Source: Beroe forskalii (Eukaryota > Ctenophora > Nuda > Beroida > Beroidae). Taken from it: 64,000 nt of DNA. Below the pieces are notes generated by a model. It did no database searches, was not told the origin of the DNA, and worked only from the letters and a program-made list of their open reading frames with translations. Shown here in pieces: positions 61,601-64,000 of the stretch; the first letter of the stretch is position 1; the number at the start of each line of letters is the position of its first letter. Location of the stretch: contig WFMF01000260.1 in NCBI GenBank assembly GCA_011033025.1, positions 124,001 to 188,000 on the forward strand. Reading direction: 5' to 3'. The position numbers and the translations under genes are program-made.

Positions 61601-64000
61601 CAAGGGTATAGGGTAGAACATGGCCAGAAATGCTTGCAAGTGTGATATTATAGTACTCAAAGTAACAAACGTACCGGTTATTATATACAAGGAAACTCCG
61701 TTTCTAGTGTACTATAATTCTATACGGCAAACTACTAAAATACGAGTCGAAAAATATTATATATGAATTAATTTAAAGTGCGATTTTCGAGTAGATAATT
61801 CTTGCCGCTCATGTCTGAATCTAAAACTTCTACGTTGATTATTATAAATCCATTCCGTCTAAAGATGTCTTATTATATAATTCCAGACACAATAACATTA
61901 ATAATAATTATAATATAGTTTTGGCGCCGTCTCAATCTAATGAAGCAGGGGGAAGGATTATCAATTATAGAACCCCGAGGAAAACTATTTGGCAAGTTGG
62001 AATAGTTAATTGAGAAATAATTAGGTGGGAAGCAAATAATTTATTTGGTGGTACAAGAAGCACGTATAGAAGAGTGTTCTTCTTTTTAACAGAAATTTAA
62101 GTTTGCGTAAAGCATTTTAATTGACTAATTGGTGGCTGAGTTTTCATGTAGAGAGACGTAGAGTTCATTATTGTGAACAATCATAAATGCTGAAAAATAC
62201 CCGGCAAAATTTTTGCATTCATTTTGCGATTATTAACTCAGACAACGCTGCATTGTGCGAGTGAGGGAAGATTCTGTGAACGGACGTCCATCAGTTTGTG
62301 AATGCTGGTGAACTCTGACTACTCTAAATACTGACACACGAGTTCCATCTGTTCAGAGAATTATCGACCTGTCGCGAGTTGACGGAGGCAAATATATCAT
62401 TTAACCAATTTTAAACTTTTAAACTATTTCCACGGTCAGGTCAGCCCATTGCCTGATGTCTCTAACAAGTAACCGCAGTGTTACGTCAGAGCATATGTCT
62501 ATCACACCAGAGAAACGTAACATTGCGCAACCCGGGCAACAGTGCTGCATAAGCTTGACACCAGTGTCTCACAAGAACTGTGCAACCTTGACACCAGTGT
62601 AAAATGAGATTGCGTAAACTTGACACCAGTGTAACGTAAGAATGCGTTACCTTGACACCAGTGTTACGTAAAGCTTCATAACCTTGACACCAGTGTAAAA
62701 AGAGATTGCGTAACCTTGACACCAGTGATACGTAAGACTGTTGTATCTTGAAACCAGTGATACGCAAGACTGTGGTATCTTGATACCAGTGTTACGTGAG
62801 ACTGTGTTATCTTGACACCAGTGTTACGTAAGATTATGGAAGTTTGACACCAGATTTACGTTAGCCTGCAAAATCTTGACACCAGTAATACGTAAGACTG
62901 TTGTATCTTGAAACCAGTGATACGCAAGACTGTGGTATCTTGACACCAGTGGTACGTAAGACTGTGTAATCTTGACACCAGTGTTACGTAAGAACTGCGT
63001 AACCTTGACACCAGTGTTACGTAAGACTGTGTAACCTTGACACCAACGCTGCGTCACACAACGTATTGTTGACACCAGTGCAACACCGGACTTCAGATAG
63101 GGTTACAGTCAGGGCAGAGAGTTAAAATGCCGTGCGGTGAATTGTCGTAGGTGGAATGGCGGGAGCCGGGACTCGGGCTCCCTAAAAGGTGACATCGCAG
63201 ACACCAATGCAAAACCAAATTTCTAACACCAATGTTATCCAAAGTGATCATAAGAAGAGGTTCCGGTTCTTTTATTTTGCAATCACATCGGTCTTCAGGA
63301 CATAAATAGCTCAGCTTAAACTTCCTGTAAAACACAAAATTCTGGTCTCAATAAAACTGACAGGGATGAGCATCCTGTCTGATTCCAGTAATGCTTATTG
63401 CTTTGTTGTTGTTACGATTCCTGCCAAATTTTCAATTACTGCGGGACACCTCCACATGCATGTCTCACTTAATTGCGCGCACGACGCGCGCGCGCAAGAT
63501 GACAATCTCAATACGCACTACAGAATCTTTAGTAAAAACTATCGCCTTCGCGCGTTCCATACAGTCGCGCGTTACGTCCATGCCACTGCAGAACTCCGCT
63601 ACCATGCAATAAAAGCATAGAAGTTTCTCAATCAAAGAACACATTAGCAGCCCATGAAATACTGTCGATGTAAGTTATTGTCTTTTAAGAGGTCCATAGA
63701 GCTCTCCGACGAATTATATAGTTGGTGATAGCTCAAATCATTAGTCACGTAACATATTATAACTTGAAGCTGGATATATATTCCTTCCTTCCTAGGCCAG
63801 GTCACATTACTGGGTGTAATACGTGACACACCACACAGCCTGTGTGTGTGTGTGTGCTAGCGTGGTTACAGGTTAAAGAGGTGGAACAATCGGTACCTAA
63901 TTGTTGAACAGGTGGAACAATCGGTACCTAATTGTTGCTCTTCCGTAATTTGTGTGATAGTTACAATACTTCGAAAATATTCTAGTCACTCGCAAGGCGC
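7346..64000 (-). CDS. RERE: RERE/atrophin-type transcriptional corepressor (BAH-ELM2-SANT-GATA), 5' end outside window
   Basis: Eleven exons were recognised: 64000-63928 (partial), 60893-60783, 17302-17231, 12886-12828, 11820-11653, 11294-10651, 9912-9347, 9220-9107, 8925-8632, 8480-8022 and 7687-7346. The last nine total 2718 bp in perfect phase (905 codons plus stop). Domain order is the end of BAH, ELM2, SANT, GATA finger, acidic linker, atrophin RTDL motif, Gln-rich region. Known: animal RERE/Atrophin (Grunge in Drosophila, EGL-27 in worm) are nuclear corepressors that recruit histone deacetylases through ELM2-SANT. MTA proteins share BAH-ELM2-SANT-GATA but lack the atrophin tail; FKRFGELPPL after the finger and the RTDL motif favour RERE. 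The vertebrate Arg-Glu repeats are absent and polyglutamine stands in their place. BAH leaves in phase 2 and ELM2 enters in phase 0, so at least one exon of 1+3n bases is missing between 17.3 and 60.8 kb. Confidence 0.88.
8022..8480 (-). CDS. RERE: RERE-like exon, Gln/His-rich, basic end
   Basis: This exon is 459 bp, 153 codons, phase 0. Acceptor ttaactgtttcag, donor ATGGCT|gtaagt. It encodes QKYLQEQLIEAASRDALAR, NSQQASQWARFIEQQALAAA, HSNSGPGHPHSAPHRPFEL, a 17-residue-plus polyQ run, then EKKKREAPYPYHQLFPIMA. The KKKR may form part of a nuclear localisation signal with the basic start of the last exon. Confidence 0.88.
8110..8175 (-). repeat. CAA/CAG tract encoding uninterrupted polyQ
   Basis: Encodes about 17 consecutive Gln plus an H-interrupted extension. 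Codons are CAA-rich mixed with CAG, which generally stabilises such tracts. Confidence 0.92.
8632..8925 (-). CDS. RERE: RERE-like exon, polyglutamine with Ala interruptions
   Basis: This exon is 294 bp, 98 codons, phase 0. Acceptor attcaatccttcag, donor CCTGAG|gtaact. It encodes KLLQGLHPQLQQEQIAEHLE, a 60-residue Gln/Ala tract, then HFNAERIQELLKNARTVPE. Helix-forming ends flank the tract. Confidence 0.85.
8693..8860 (-). repeat. CAG/CAA trinucleotide tract encoding polyQ (A-interrupted)
   Basis: Glutamine codons are a mixture of CAA and CAG, broken by GCC/GCT (Ala) and CAT (His). No run of pure CAG exceeds about five. Confidence 0.9.
9107..9220 (-). CDS. RERE: RERE-like exon, Pro/Met-rich
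   Basis: This exon is 114 bp, 38 codons, phase 0 both ends. Acceptor caatctcctcaag, donor GGAAAAC|gtcagt. It encodes MQADGLYNMPHGLRPPP then MAPPGIIPNFPGIRQPS. Another acceptor (aaattag at 9249) would break the frame, so the nearer one is preferred. Confidence 0.7.
9347..9912 (-). CDS. RERE: RERE-like exon with acidic linker, atrophin RTDL motif and SUMO-consensus sites
   Basis: This exon is 566 bp. Acceptor cgccccctcag, donor TTCAAG|gtaatt. It encodes GELLIDDDEDM, a Glu/Asp run, then VSFSRPSCRPLERCCRTDLV, matching the conserved SARFYKHL...NSCARTDLYF of RERE/atrophins. Then VKKE, IKQE and VKQE, three psi-K-x-E sumoylation consensus sites, within an Ala/Gly/Pro-rich segment (AGGNPMLPAAAAGILPGAG). 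It ends with an Ala/Gln helix MELLQQQEAAAKFK. Confidence 0.9.
9913..10650. other. RERE-like intron, 738 bp
   Basis: No embedded feature was recognised. AT-rich with ordinary splice borders (gttagg...ccctcag). Confidence 0.6.
10651..11294 (-). CDS. RERE: RERE-like exon with SANT domain and GATA zinc finger
   Basis: This exon is 644 bp. Acceptor tatcttcgcag, donor ACTCAG|gttagg. Start: AITKWAEEEKRLFEQGIKQF and GKHFDKIRREYLPKKN then IVEYYYLWKMTP, a SANT domain. After a Ser/Glu linker: CDHCKTKESERWRYGG, SNKMILCSPCRLHFKRFGEL, a GATA-type finger of C-x2-C-x18-C-x2-C, followed by an acidic/Ser-rich tail. Known: RERE has CRHCFTTT...LLCTDCRIHFKKYGELPP. SANT with ELM2 binds histone deacetylase; the GATA-like finger has no proven target. 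Confidence 0.96.
11653..11820 (-). CDS. RERE: RERE-like ELM2 exon 3
   Basis: This exon is 168 bp, entering with one base after cccctcag and leaving in phase 2 at AAAAC|gttagt. It encodes SVAALAGICNGGTMKKG, IDMSCNDAASFDALKL and LHENEYNSSEALAGMIALP. It parallels SMAAFAGMCDGGST...TLNALNTLHESGYDAGKAL of human RERE. The first 11 codons are the source of the adjacent intronic array. Confidence 0.93.
11791..12179 (-). repeat. Minisatellite made of the ELM2 exon start plus splice acceptor (9 units)
   Basis: Nine copies, first bases at 11791, 11836, 11882, 11921, 11967, 12012, 12055, 12101 and 12145. The copy at 11791 is the genuine start of ELM2 exon 3. On the minus strand each unit reads a C-rich tract, ctcag|, then AAGTGTGGCTGCCTTGGCGG and GTATTTGTAAC, encoding (R)SVAALAGICN. 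Unit spacing is 39-46 bp. Eight extra acceptors therefore precede the real one. The copy at 11836 lies exactly 45 bp upstream and keeps the frame without a stop. Confidence 0.95.
12828..12886 (-). CDS. RERE: RERE-like ELM2 exon 2
   Basis: This exon is 59 bp. Acceptor tctcttttttgcag, donor GCAAG|gtacag, phase 0 in and 2 out. It encodes CWIPGKLNDKDLKQYIRVA plus AG. It matches the ELM2 core WMPGVNDCDLLMYLRAAR of human RERE. Confidence 0.92.
14228..14268 (-). repeat. Dispersed TGACGTCAT repeat, reverse
   Basis: Reads gtgacgtcataatcatgg then tttagaatggggaactgatg and ac. Perfect core and arm. Confidence 0.65.
14893..15085. repeat. Degenerate tandem array (ggggcgaggctatcgttat)
   Basis: About nine units of 19 bp or shorter, of the types ggctatcgttatggggcga and gactagcgtgatg. 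Confidence 0.8.
15625..15677 (+). repeat. Dispersed TGACGTCAT repeat, forward, near full length
   Basis: Reads taggcgatgtcacgac, atcaacacaccattctaata and cctgataatgacgtcat. With 58391 it best shows the family layout. Confidence 0.7.
16656..16708 (-). repeat. Dispersed TGACGTCAT repeat, reverse, with CCGCC end
   Basis: Reads gtgacgtcattatcag, agggtaatgtagtaag and ttgatgacgatctaccgcct. Perfect core and far end. Confidence 0.65.
17231..17302 (-). CDS. RERE: RERE-like ELM2 exon 1
   Basis: This exon is 72 bp, 24 codons, phase 0 in and out. Acceptor gatccatttcag, donor TCACAG|gtactt. It encodes AELPEYLDVEVEKRQ and NYCASPESQ. AELPEYLD matches the QAKLPDLQ start of the ELM2 region of RERE and QADITDL of MTA1, and the spacing to the conserved Trp in the next exon is within one residue of human RERE. 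Confidence 0.8.
18380..18478. repeat. Short tandem array (gtaaacgttaaac)
   Basis: About six 17-18-bp units around gtaaacgttaaactgc with increasing divergence toward the right. Confidence 0.85.
19689..19729 (+). repeat. Dispersed TGACGTCAT repeat, forward
   Basis: Reads gtcatcaactgccccac, tttcagctgtgacaatg and acgtcat. A cacgccgcctat segment lies 30 bp further on. Confidence 0.6.
25965..26093. repeat. (GGA/GAA)n polypurine tract, ~130 bp
   Basis: Uninterrupted purines apart from a few GAT triplets. The long Glu, Arg and Ser open frames across it on three frames are artefacts of the repeat. Confidence 0.95.
26690..26815 (+). repeat. Dispersed repeat copy (ctcgggctgcaccctaggg)
   Basis: Shares CGGGCTGCACCCT, cgcaaaatggacccgata and gcgc with 56755-56890, in the same orientation. 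Unclassified. Confidence 0.6.
27195..27430. repeat. Minisatellite (gtagtcgagagtagcagggg)
   Basis: About nine irregular units of gtagtcgagagtagcagggg with aggtagtcaagaa insertions. Purine-rich on the plus strand. Confidence 0.85.
27671..27703 (+). repeat. Dispersed TGACGTCAT repeat, forward
   Basis: Reads attgaccattctaaagc then atgatgatgacgtcat. Perfect core. Confidence 0.65.
28988..29014 (+). repeat. Dispersed TGACGTCAT repeat, forward, short
   Basis: Reads tgttctcaatcgtcat then aatgatgtcat followed by tgttag, as in the copy at 27671. Confidence 0.45.
29348..29399 (+). repeat. Dispersed TGACGTCAT repeat, forward, with GGCGG end
   Basis: Reads aggcggcaagactttttc, aattcacttctttcaacc and atgatgatgctgtcat. 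Core mutated to TGCTGTCAT. Confidence 0.5.
31590..31795. repeat. Degenerate minisatellite (actgactactactgaccag)
   Basis: Irregular units combining actgactactactg and gaccagtg over about 200 bp. No open frame follows the repeat consistently. Confidence 0.75.
32371..32404 (+). repeat. Dispersed TGACGTCAT repeat, forward
   Basis: Reads aattcaccacttaaaac then aatgataatgacgtcat. Perfect core. Confidence 0.65.
32787..32830 (-). repeat. Dispersed TGACGTCAT repeat, reverse, diverged core
   Basis: Reads taggcggtgcagtgtgatg then taattatcagggtttaac. Core mutated to TGATGTAAT. Confidence 0.5.
33081..33121 (-). repeat. Dispersed TGACGTCAT repeat, reverse
   Basis: Reads aatgacgtcattatcg, then ttatttaaaacggtgaattg and atgac. 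Perfect core. Confidence 0.65.
33667..34465. mobile_element. TA-flanked inverted-repeat DNA transposon (~0.8 kb)
   Basis: Perfect 20-bp terminal inverted repeats CCTTAGTGGTAGAAATTAAG are flanked on both sides by TA, the target duplication typical of Tc1/mariner/pogo elements. Next to the right end is a hairpin with 21-bp perfect arms (34394-34414 and 34421-34441), and a related sequence lies inside the left end. One internal frame (33956-34165, MFFATFHSLRLIKRLADD...) has an acidic stretch reminiscent of the C-terminal part of pogo-type transposases. No intact DDE domain, so it is a non-autonomous or internally deleted copy. Confidence 0.8.
33956..34165 (+). pseudogene. Possible transposase remnant inside the TA-flanked element
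   Basis: 70 codons: MFFATFHSLRLIKRLADDS, AEILKALFPDENIEEDI, EDGSIGLEVEDMDYG. An acidic patch is followed by a short duplicated DYGRYG segment and a basic tail KTKKLKKC. The family assignment rests only on its position within the inverted-repeat element. Confidence 0.35.
37851..37903 (-). repeat. Dispersed TGACGTCAT repeat, reverse, with CCGCC end
   Basis: Reads agtgacggcactaccatag, cttaacatggcgaactgatg and acgatacgccgcct. The last 24 bases are almost the same as in the copy at 16656-16708. Confidence 0.65.
38407..38445 (-). repeat. Dispersed TGACGTCAT repeat, reverse
   Basis: Reads gaatgacgtaattaccatgg then ttgaatatggtgagtcaat. It lies 70 bp from the forward copy at 38513, so the two are close and in opposite orientation. 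Confidence 0.6.
38513..38590 (+). repeat. Dispersed TGACGTCAT repeat, forward, with GGCGG end
   Basis: Begins taggcggcattt and ends gcaccattgttactaatg then ataatgacgtat. Core partly mutated (TGACGTAT). Confidence 0.6.
39180..39320. other. GC-rich island with CGCGCGCG and repeated gggctata
   Basis: Contains two copies of GGGCTATA(T) and the palindrome GCCGCGCGCGCCCGC. This is unusually GC-rich for the intron. A second GCGCGGCGCGCGCGCG stretch lies at 40129-40145. Role unknown. Confidence 0.4.
40386..40440 (-). repeat. Dispersed TGACGTCAT repeat, reverse
   Basis: Reads taggcggttgagaatgatg then tcattatcacgggttagaat and ggtac. AGGCGG sits next to the core here instead of at the far end. Confidence 0.6.
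40742..41062. repeat. Minisatellite (gaatgaatggaatggaga)
   Basis: About fifteen degenerate units of gaatgaatggaatggaga and shorter forms. On the minus strand it reads as a repetitive Ser/Phe/Ile/His frame (40968-40633), which is a repeat artefact. Confidence 0.85.
43180..43437 (+). other. Unassigned open frame, 85 codons, coding-like
   Basis: MPSSSGNVTKKTISQADLV, then EKILRLHHNSFQEFGETLI and EAMNKVRLNSRLVAQKL. The composition is protein-like and the last half could form helices, but no family was recognised. Neighbouring frames at 42697-42882 and 42892-43134 have similar character. Together 42.0-43.45 kb may be a decayed element. No terminal repeats were found. Confidence 0.25.
44925..44998. 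repeat. Pyrimidine tandem repeat (ctctttctcact)
   Basis: About six units of the 12-bp sequence ctctttctcact with single substitutions. The complementary strand is an all-purine tract. Confidence 0.9.
46712..46917 (+). repeat. Left direct repeat flanking the LINE fragment
   Basis: About 200 bp beginning gaacgatcattgacac and ending ccaccgaataactca. It recurs directly at 48100-48287 after the LINE fragment. One frame (FREGISMDQFRMDNEAL) faintly resembles the N-terminus of PIF/Harbinger transposases, but this is weak. Confidence 0.8.
46917..48095 (+). mobile_element. Truncated, frameshifted non-LTR retrotransposon (LINE) fragment
   Basis: Read across three frames: FKVLNLTHFSDHKPCIC (the SDHxP end of an AP endonuclease domain, near 46960), then KPWFDSDCIQAKQELRRLAR (about 47230), ITMQELNDLITSSKPGKA (about 47620), then HKKGDIYDPNNYRAIAV and SNLGKLFSGILLQRLL of the reverse transcriptase N-terminus (about 47805), ending at DYAKAFDS (about 48050) just before the catalytic palm motif. 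Shifts near 47360-47470 and 47800 and the missing FADD and C-terminus show it is dead. Family level: endonuclease-type LINE; clade not determined. Confidence 0.85.
48100..48287 (+). repeat. Right direct repeat flanking the LINE fragment
   Basis: Same orientation as 46712-46917, with several small deletions in the middle (catta ttatgccgagccaag region) and an identical last ~70 bp. Far too long for a target-site duplication. Confidence 0.8.
48670..48830. repeat. Purine-rich simple sequence (GAGA-type)
   Basis: Irregular runs of agaga, aaagagag and gagagaga over about 160 bp. No unit longer than a few bases. Confidence 0.6.
50412..50446 (+). repeat. Dispersed TGACGTCAT repeat, forward, diverged core
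   Basis: Reads cagttcagcactttaaaac then atgatacttacgtcac, matching the arm but with tacttacgtcac in place of taatgacgtcat. Confidence 0.5.
51085..51395. repeat. Minisatellite, ~7 units (ccctctagatcccacactcc)
   Basis: Units of about 40-50 bp built from ccctctagatcccacactcc followed by actaaaaacccttgc, with variable spacers of ccatcc. C-rich on the plus strand. Confidence 0.9.
51783..52075. repeat. Minisatellite, ~5 units of 56-59 bp (gatctgccactggattt)
   Basis: About five units of gatctgtgatctgccactgg plus atttgtgtaactagggtact and caataatccctgca. On the minus strand the array is open in one frame (repeating YPSYTNPVADHRS) and each unit has an acceptor-like atctgcag|GG. No flanking exon was identified. 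Confidence 0.92.
53389..53432 (+). repeat. Dispersed TGACGTCAT repeat, forward
   Basis: Reads gtcaccagttcaccagtc followed by taaactatgataatgacgtcac, close to the family consensus. Confidence 0.65.
56755..56890 (+). repeat. Dispersed repeat copy (cttcgggctgcaccctcggg)
   Basis: Shares CGGGCTGCACCCT, a cgtaaaatg.acccgata segment and a following GCGC with 26690-26815. A second internal ccttcgggctgc at about 56795 suggests an internal duplication. No coding content. Confidence 0.6.
57407..57503. repeat. 47-bp tandem duplication
   Basis: Two near-identical 47-bp copies starting gtaagagtttatacac. Each contains a donor-like GGTAAGAG or TGTAAGAG on the plus strand and an acceptor-like ctcttacag on the minus strand. 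Confidence 0.85.
58391..58463 (+). repeat. Dispersed TGACGTCAT repeat, forward, near full length
   Basis: Starts GAGGCGGCCTC, contains gtcatcagtgctccatg and ends ctatgataatgacgtcat. One of the two most complete forward copies. Confidence 0.7.
58543..58803 (+). other. Unassigned open frame, 86 codons
   Basis: ATG-initiated frame with residues such as GDIGAGYVVNGTGYDTEVTW near its end. No motif recognised and no flanking splice signals stand out. It lies 80 bp after a dispersed TGACGTCAT repeat. It may be chance. Confidence 0.15.
59064..59312 (+). CDS. Unassigned coding-like exon on plus strand inside RERE intron
   Basis: After aggaaaatag, GAG CAA TTG opens an 82-codon frame: EQLRTIECPAPTIQYFQ, HTQYALYQNITQFPPP, VPRYLARRASQALPNHDN, then the repeat-encoded SRDMKTRSRDLKTRS and stop at 59310-59312. 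Seen: strong preference for C at third codon positions, unlike the surrounding AT-rich intron. The family was not recognised. It could be the last exon of a nested plus-strand gene, a captured gene fragment, or part of an element. An upstream TAG in frame means it must be entered by splicing if real. Confidence 0.4.
   Translation, partial: EQLRTIECPAPTIQYFQHTQYALYQNITQFPPPVPRYLARRASQALPNHDNMSRDMKTRSRDLKTRSRDMKTGSRDTAKLYA
59220..59292 (+). repeat. Three-copy 21-bp array with perfect TCACGTGA E-boxes
   Basis: tcacgtga occurs at 59241, 59262 and 59283, separated by (c/a)(c/a)tgaaaac(a/c)(a/g)g. TCACGTGA is the palindromic E-box bound by USF, MITF/TFE and Myc-type factors. The array overlaps the end of the coding-like stretch at 59064-59312 and its units also include AACAAG|gtcacg, a donor-like junction. 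Confidence 0.75.
59438..59483 (-). repeat. Dispersed TGACGTCAT repeat, reverse, diverged
   Basis: Core tgatgacgccattatcacatctgg followed by ggtgggttagtgacgcc, with gagcggcctat about 20 bp further on. It shares core, spacing and GGCGG-like end with the family. Confidence 0.5.
60385..60800 (-). repeat. Intronic minisatellite made of the BAH exon end plus splice donor (~10 units)
   Basis: About ten units of roughly 45 bp, including the genuine exon end. On the minus strand each unit is CTACAACCCCTC(C/T)TCAAG followed by gtacgttttgtaacttg, that is, the codons for YNPSS(R), the donor and the first ~27 intron bases. Most copies keep a perfect AAG|gtacgt donor; one near 60523 is broken (ggacgt). 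A minus-strand frame stays open across 60768-60421. Confidence 0.92.
60783..60893 (-). CDS. RERE: RERE-like exon, C-terminal part of BAH domain
   Basis: This exon is 111 bp with acceptor tctgattgcag and donor CTTCAAG|gttcgt; it enters with one base and leaves in phase 2. It encodes GKCKVEHITNLQDNVLAE and FLSHKDNWLYVLSYNPSS plus AG. Known: RERE has RGKCNISHF...FFYILGYNPETR at the end of BAH; GKC, the YVLSYNP strand and spacing all agree. The donor is weaker (gttcgt) than the duplicated copies in the adjacent intron (gtacgt). Reading through the native donor in frame meets TAA after four codons, so use of a distal donor would normally truncate the protein. Confidence 0.88.
60894..62551. other. 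RERE-like intron, no feature seen
   Basis: Mostly AT-rich sequence between the BAH exon at 60.8 kb and the minisatellite at 62.5 kb. No exon or repeat of note was recognised. A donor-side pyrimidine tract and acceptor attgcag lie at 60894-60905. Confidence 0.4.
62552..63085. repeat. Minisatellite of about 17 units (~32 bp, cttgacaccagtgttacgt)
   Basis: About 17 copies of a unit around ttgacaccagtgttacgtaa. A two-unit block at 62729-62782 recurs almost unchanged at 62889-62942, a higher-order duplication. Each unit carries CAAG|gtta on the minus strand and TTAC|gtaag on the plus strand, both donor-like. It lies in the intron between the two BAH exons. Confidence 0.9.
63879..63937 (-). repeat. 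Two-copy 31-bp tandem duplication spanning a splice donor
   Basis: Copies at 63879-63909 and 63910-63937. Each contains, on the minus strand, CAACAATTAG|gtaccgattg, meaning the last 10 bases of the proposed exon plus the start of the intron. The duplication therefore creates two identical donor sites 31 bp apart. Confidence 0.75.
63928..64000 (-). CDS. RERE: RERE-like BAH-domain exon, partial (window edge)
   Basis: On the minus strand the frame is open from base 64000 to donor ATTAG|gtaccg at 63927, phase 2. It encodes RIFSKYCNYHTNYGRATIR, which joins in phase to GKCKVEH of the next exon. Known: BAH domains of the family read RELFISDY...LRGKC (RERE) or RELFLS...ATHIRGKC (MTA1), so ...IF...RATIR|GKC is plausible. 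The exon either continues past the edge or begins after gactag at 63982. Similarity is modest. Confidence 0.5.

Noticed and set aside
62552-63085. CRISPR-like array (regular ~32-bp repeats)
   Set aside because: The units are contiguous and diverged without unique spacers, in an animal intron; it is a minisatellite.
63093-63335. Minus-strand frame KFKLSYLCPEDRCDCKIKE as an upstream BAH exon
   Set aside because: It has an acceptor-like start and the right phase, but lacks the RELF-type core and any consensus donor; it merges into the minisatellite.

Overview
The window is metazoan nuclear DNA, most likely from an invertebrate. It is AT-rich with intact CpG, has introns from about 100 bp to tens of kilobases, canonical GT/AG splice sites, and abundant minisatellites and transposon debris. 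The species cannot be named from the sequence. Two protein-coding genes are recognisable, both on the minus strand, and every exon was deduced by eye from reading frame, splice consensus and phase.

Gene 1 (bases 1-1714) is the 5' part of an AK9-type multidomain adenylate/nucleoside kinase. Five exons give 230 in-phase codons that run off the left edge. A tandem array of ATF/CREB-like half sites lies 50-137 bp upstream of its ATG. Gene 2 starts beyond the right edge and ends at 7346. It is an RERE/atrophin-type corepressor with a BAH domain (exons at about 63.9 and 60.8 kb), ELM2 (17.2, 12.8 and 11.7 kb), SANT and GATA finger (10.7-11.3 kb), the atrophin RTDL motif with SUMO-consensus sites (9.3-9.9 kb), and a glutamine-rich C-terminus (7.3-9.2 kb). 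The nine exons from 17302 to 7346 join in phase as 905 codons plus stop. A poly(A) signal lies at 7271-7266.

The 5.6 kb between the genes contains a compound foldback element (4544-6103) whose 240-bp arms each enclose degenerate telomere-like repeats. The BAH-to-ELM2 interval of about 43.5 kb contains many minisatellites, a TA-flanked inverted-repeat DNA transposon (33667-34465), a decayed LINE fragment between two direct repeats (46712-48287), and about 18 copies of a short dispersed repeat built around TGACGTCAT.

The most unusual feature is that exon-intron junctions of the RERE-like gene have been turned into tandem arrays. At the ELM2 exon the intron tail, acceptor and exon start are repeated nine times. 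At the BAH exon the exon end, donor and intron start are repeated about ten times. A third junction at 63.9 kb is duplicated. The result is arrays of near-identical competing splice sites in one transcript. Limits: no gene finder or database search was run, exons shorter than about 60 bp could easily be missed, and phase shows that at least one exon between 17.3 and 60.8 kb was not found.
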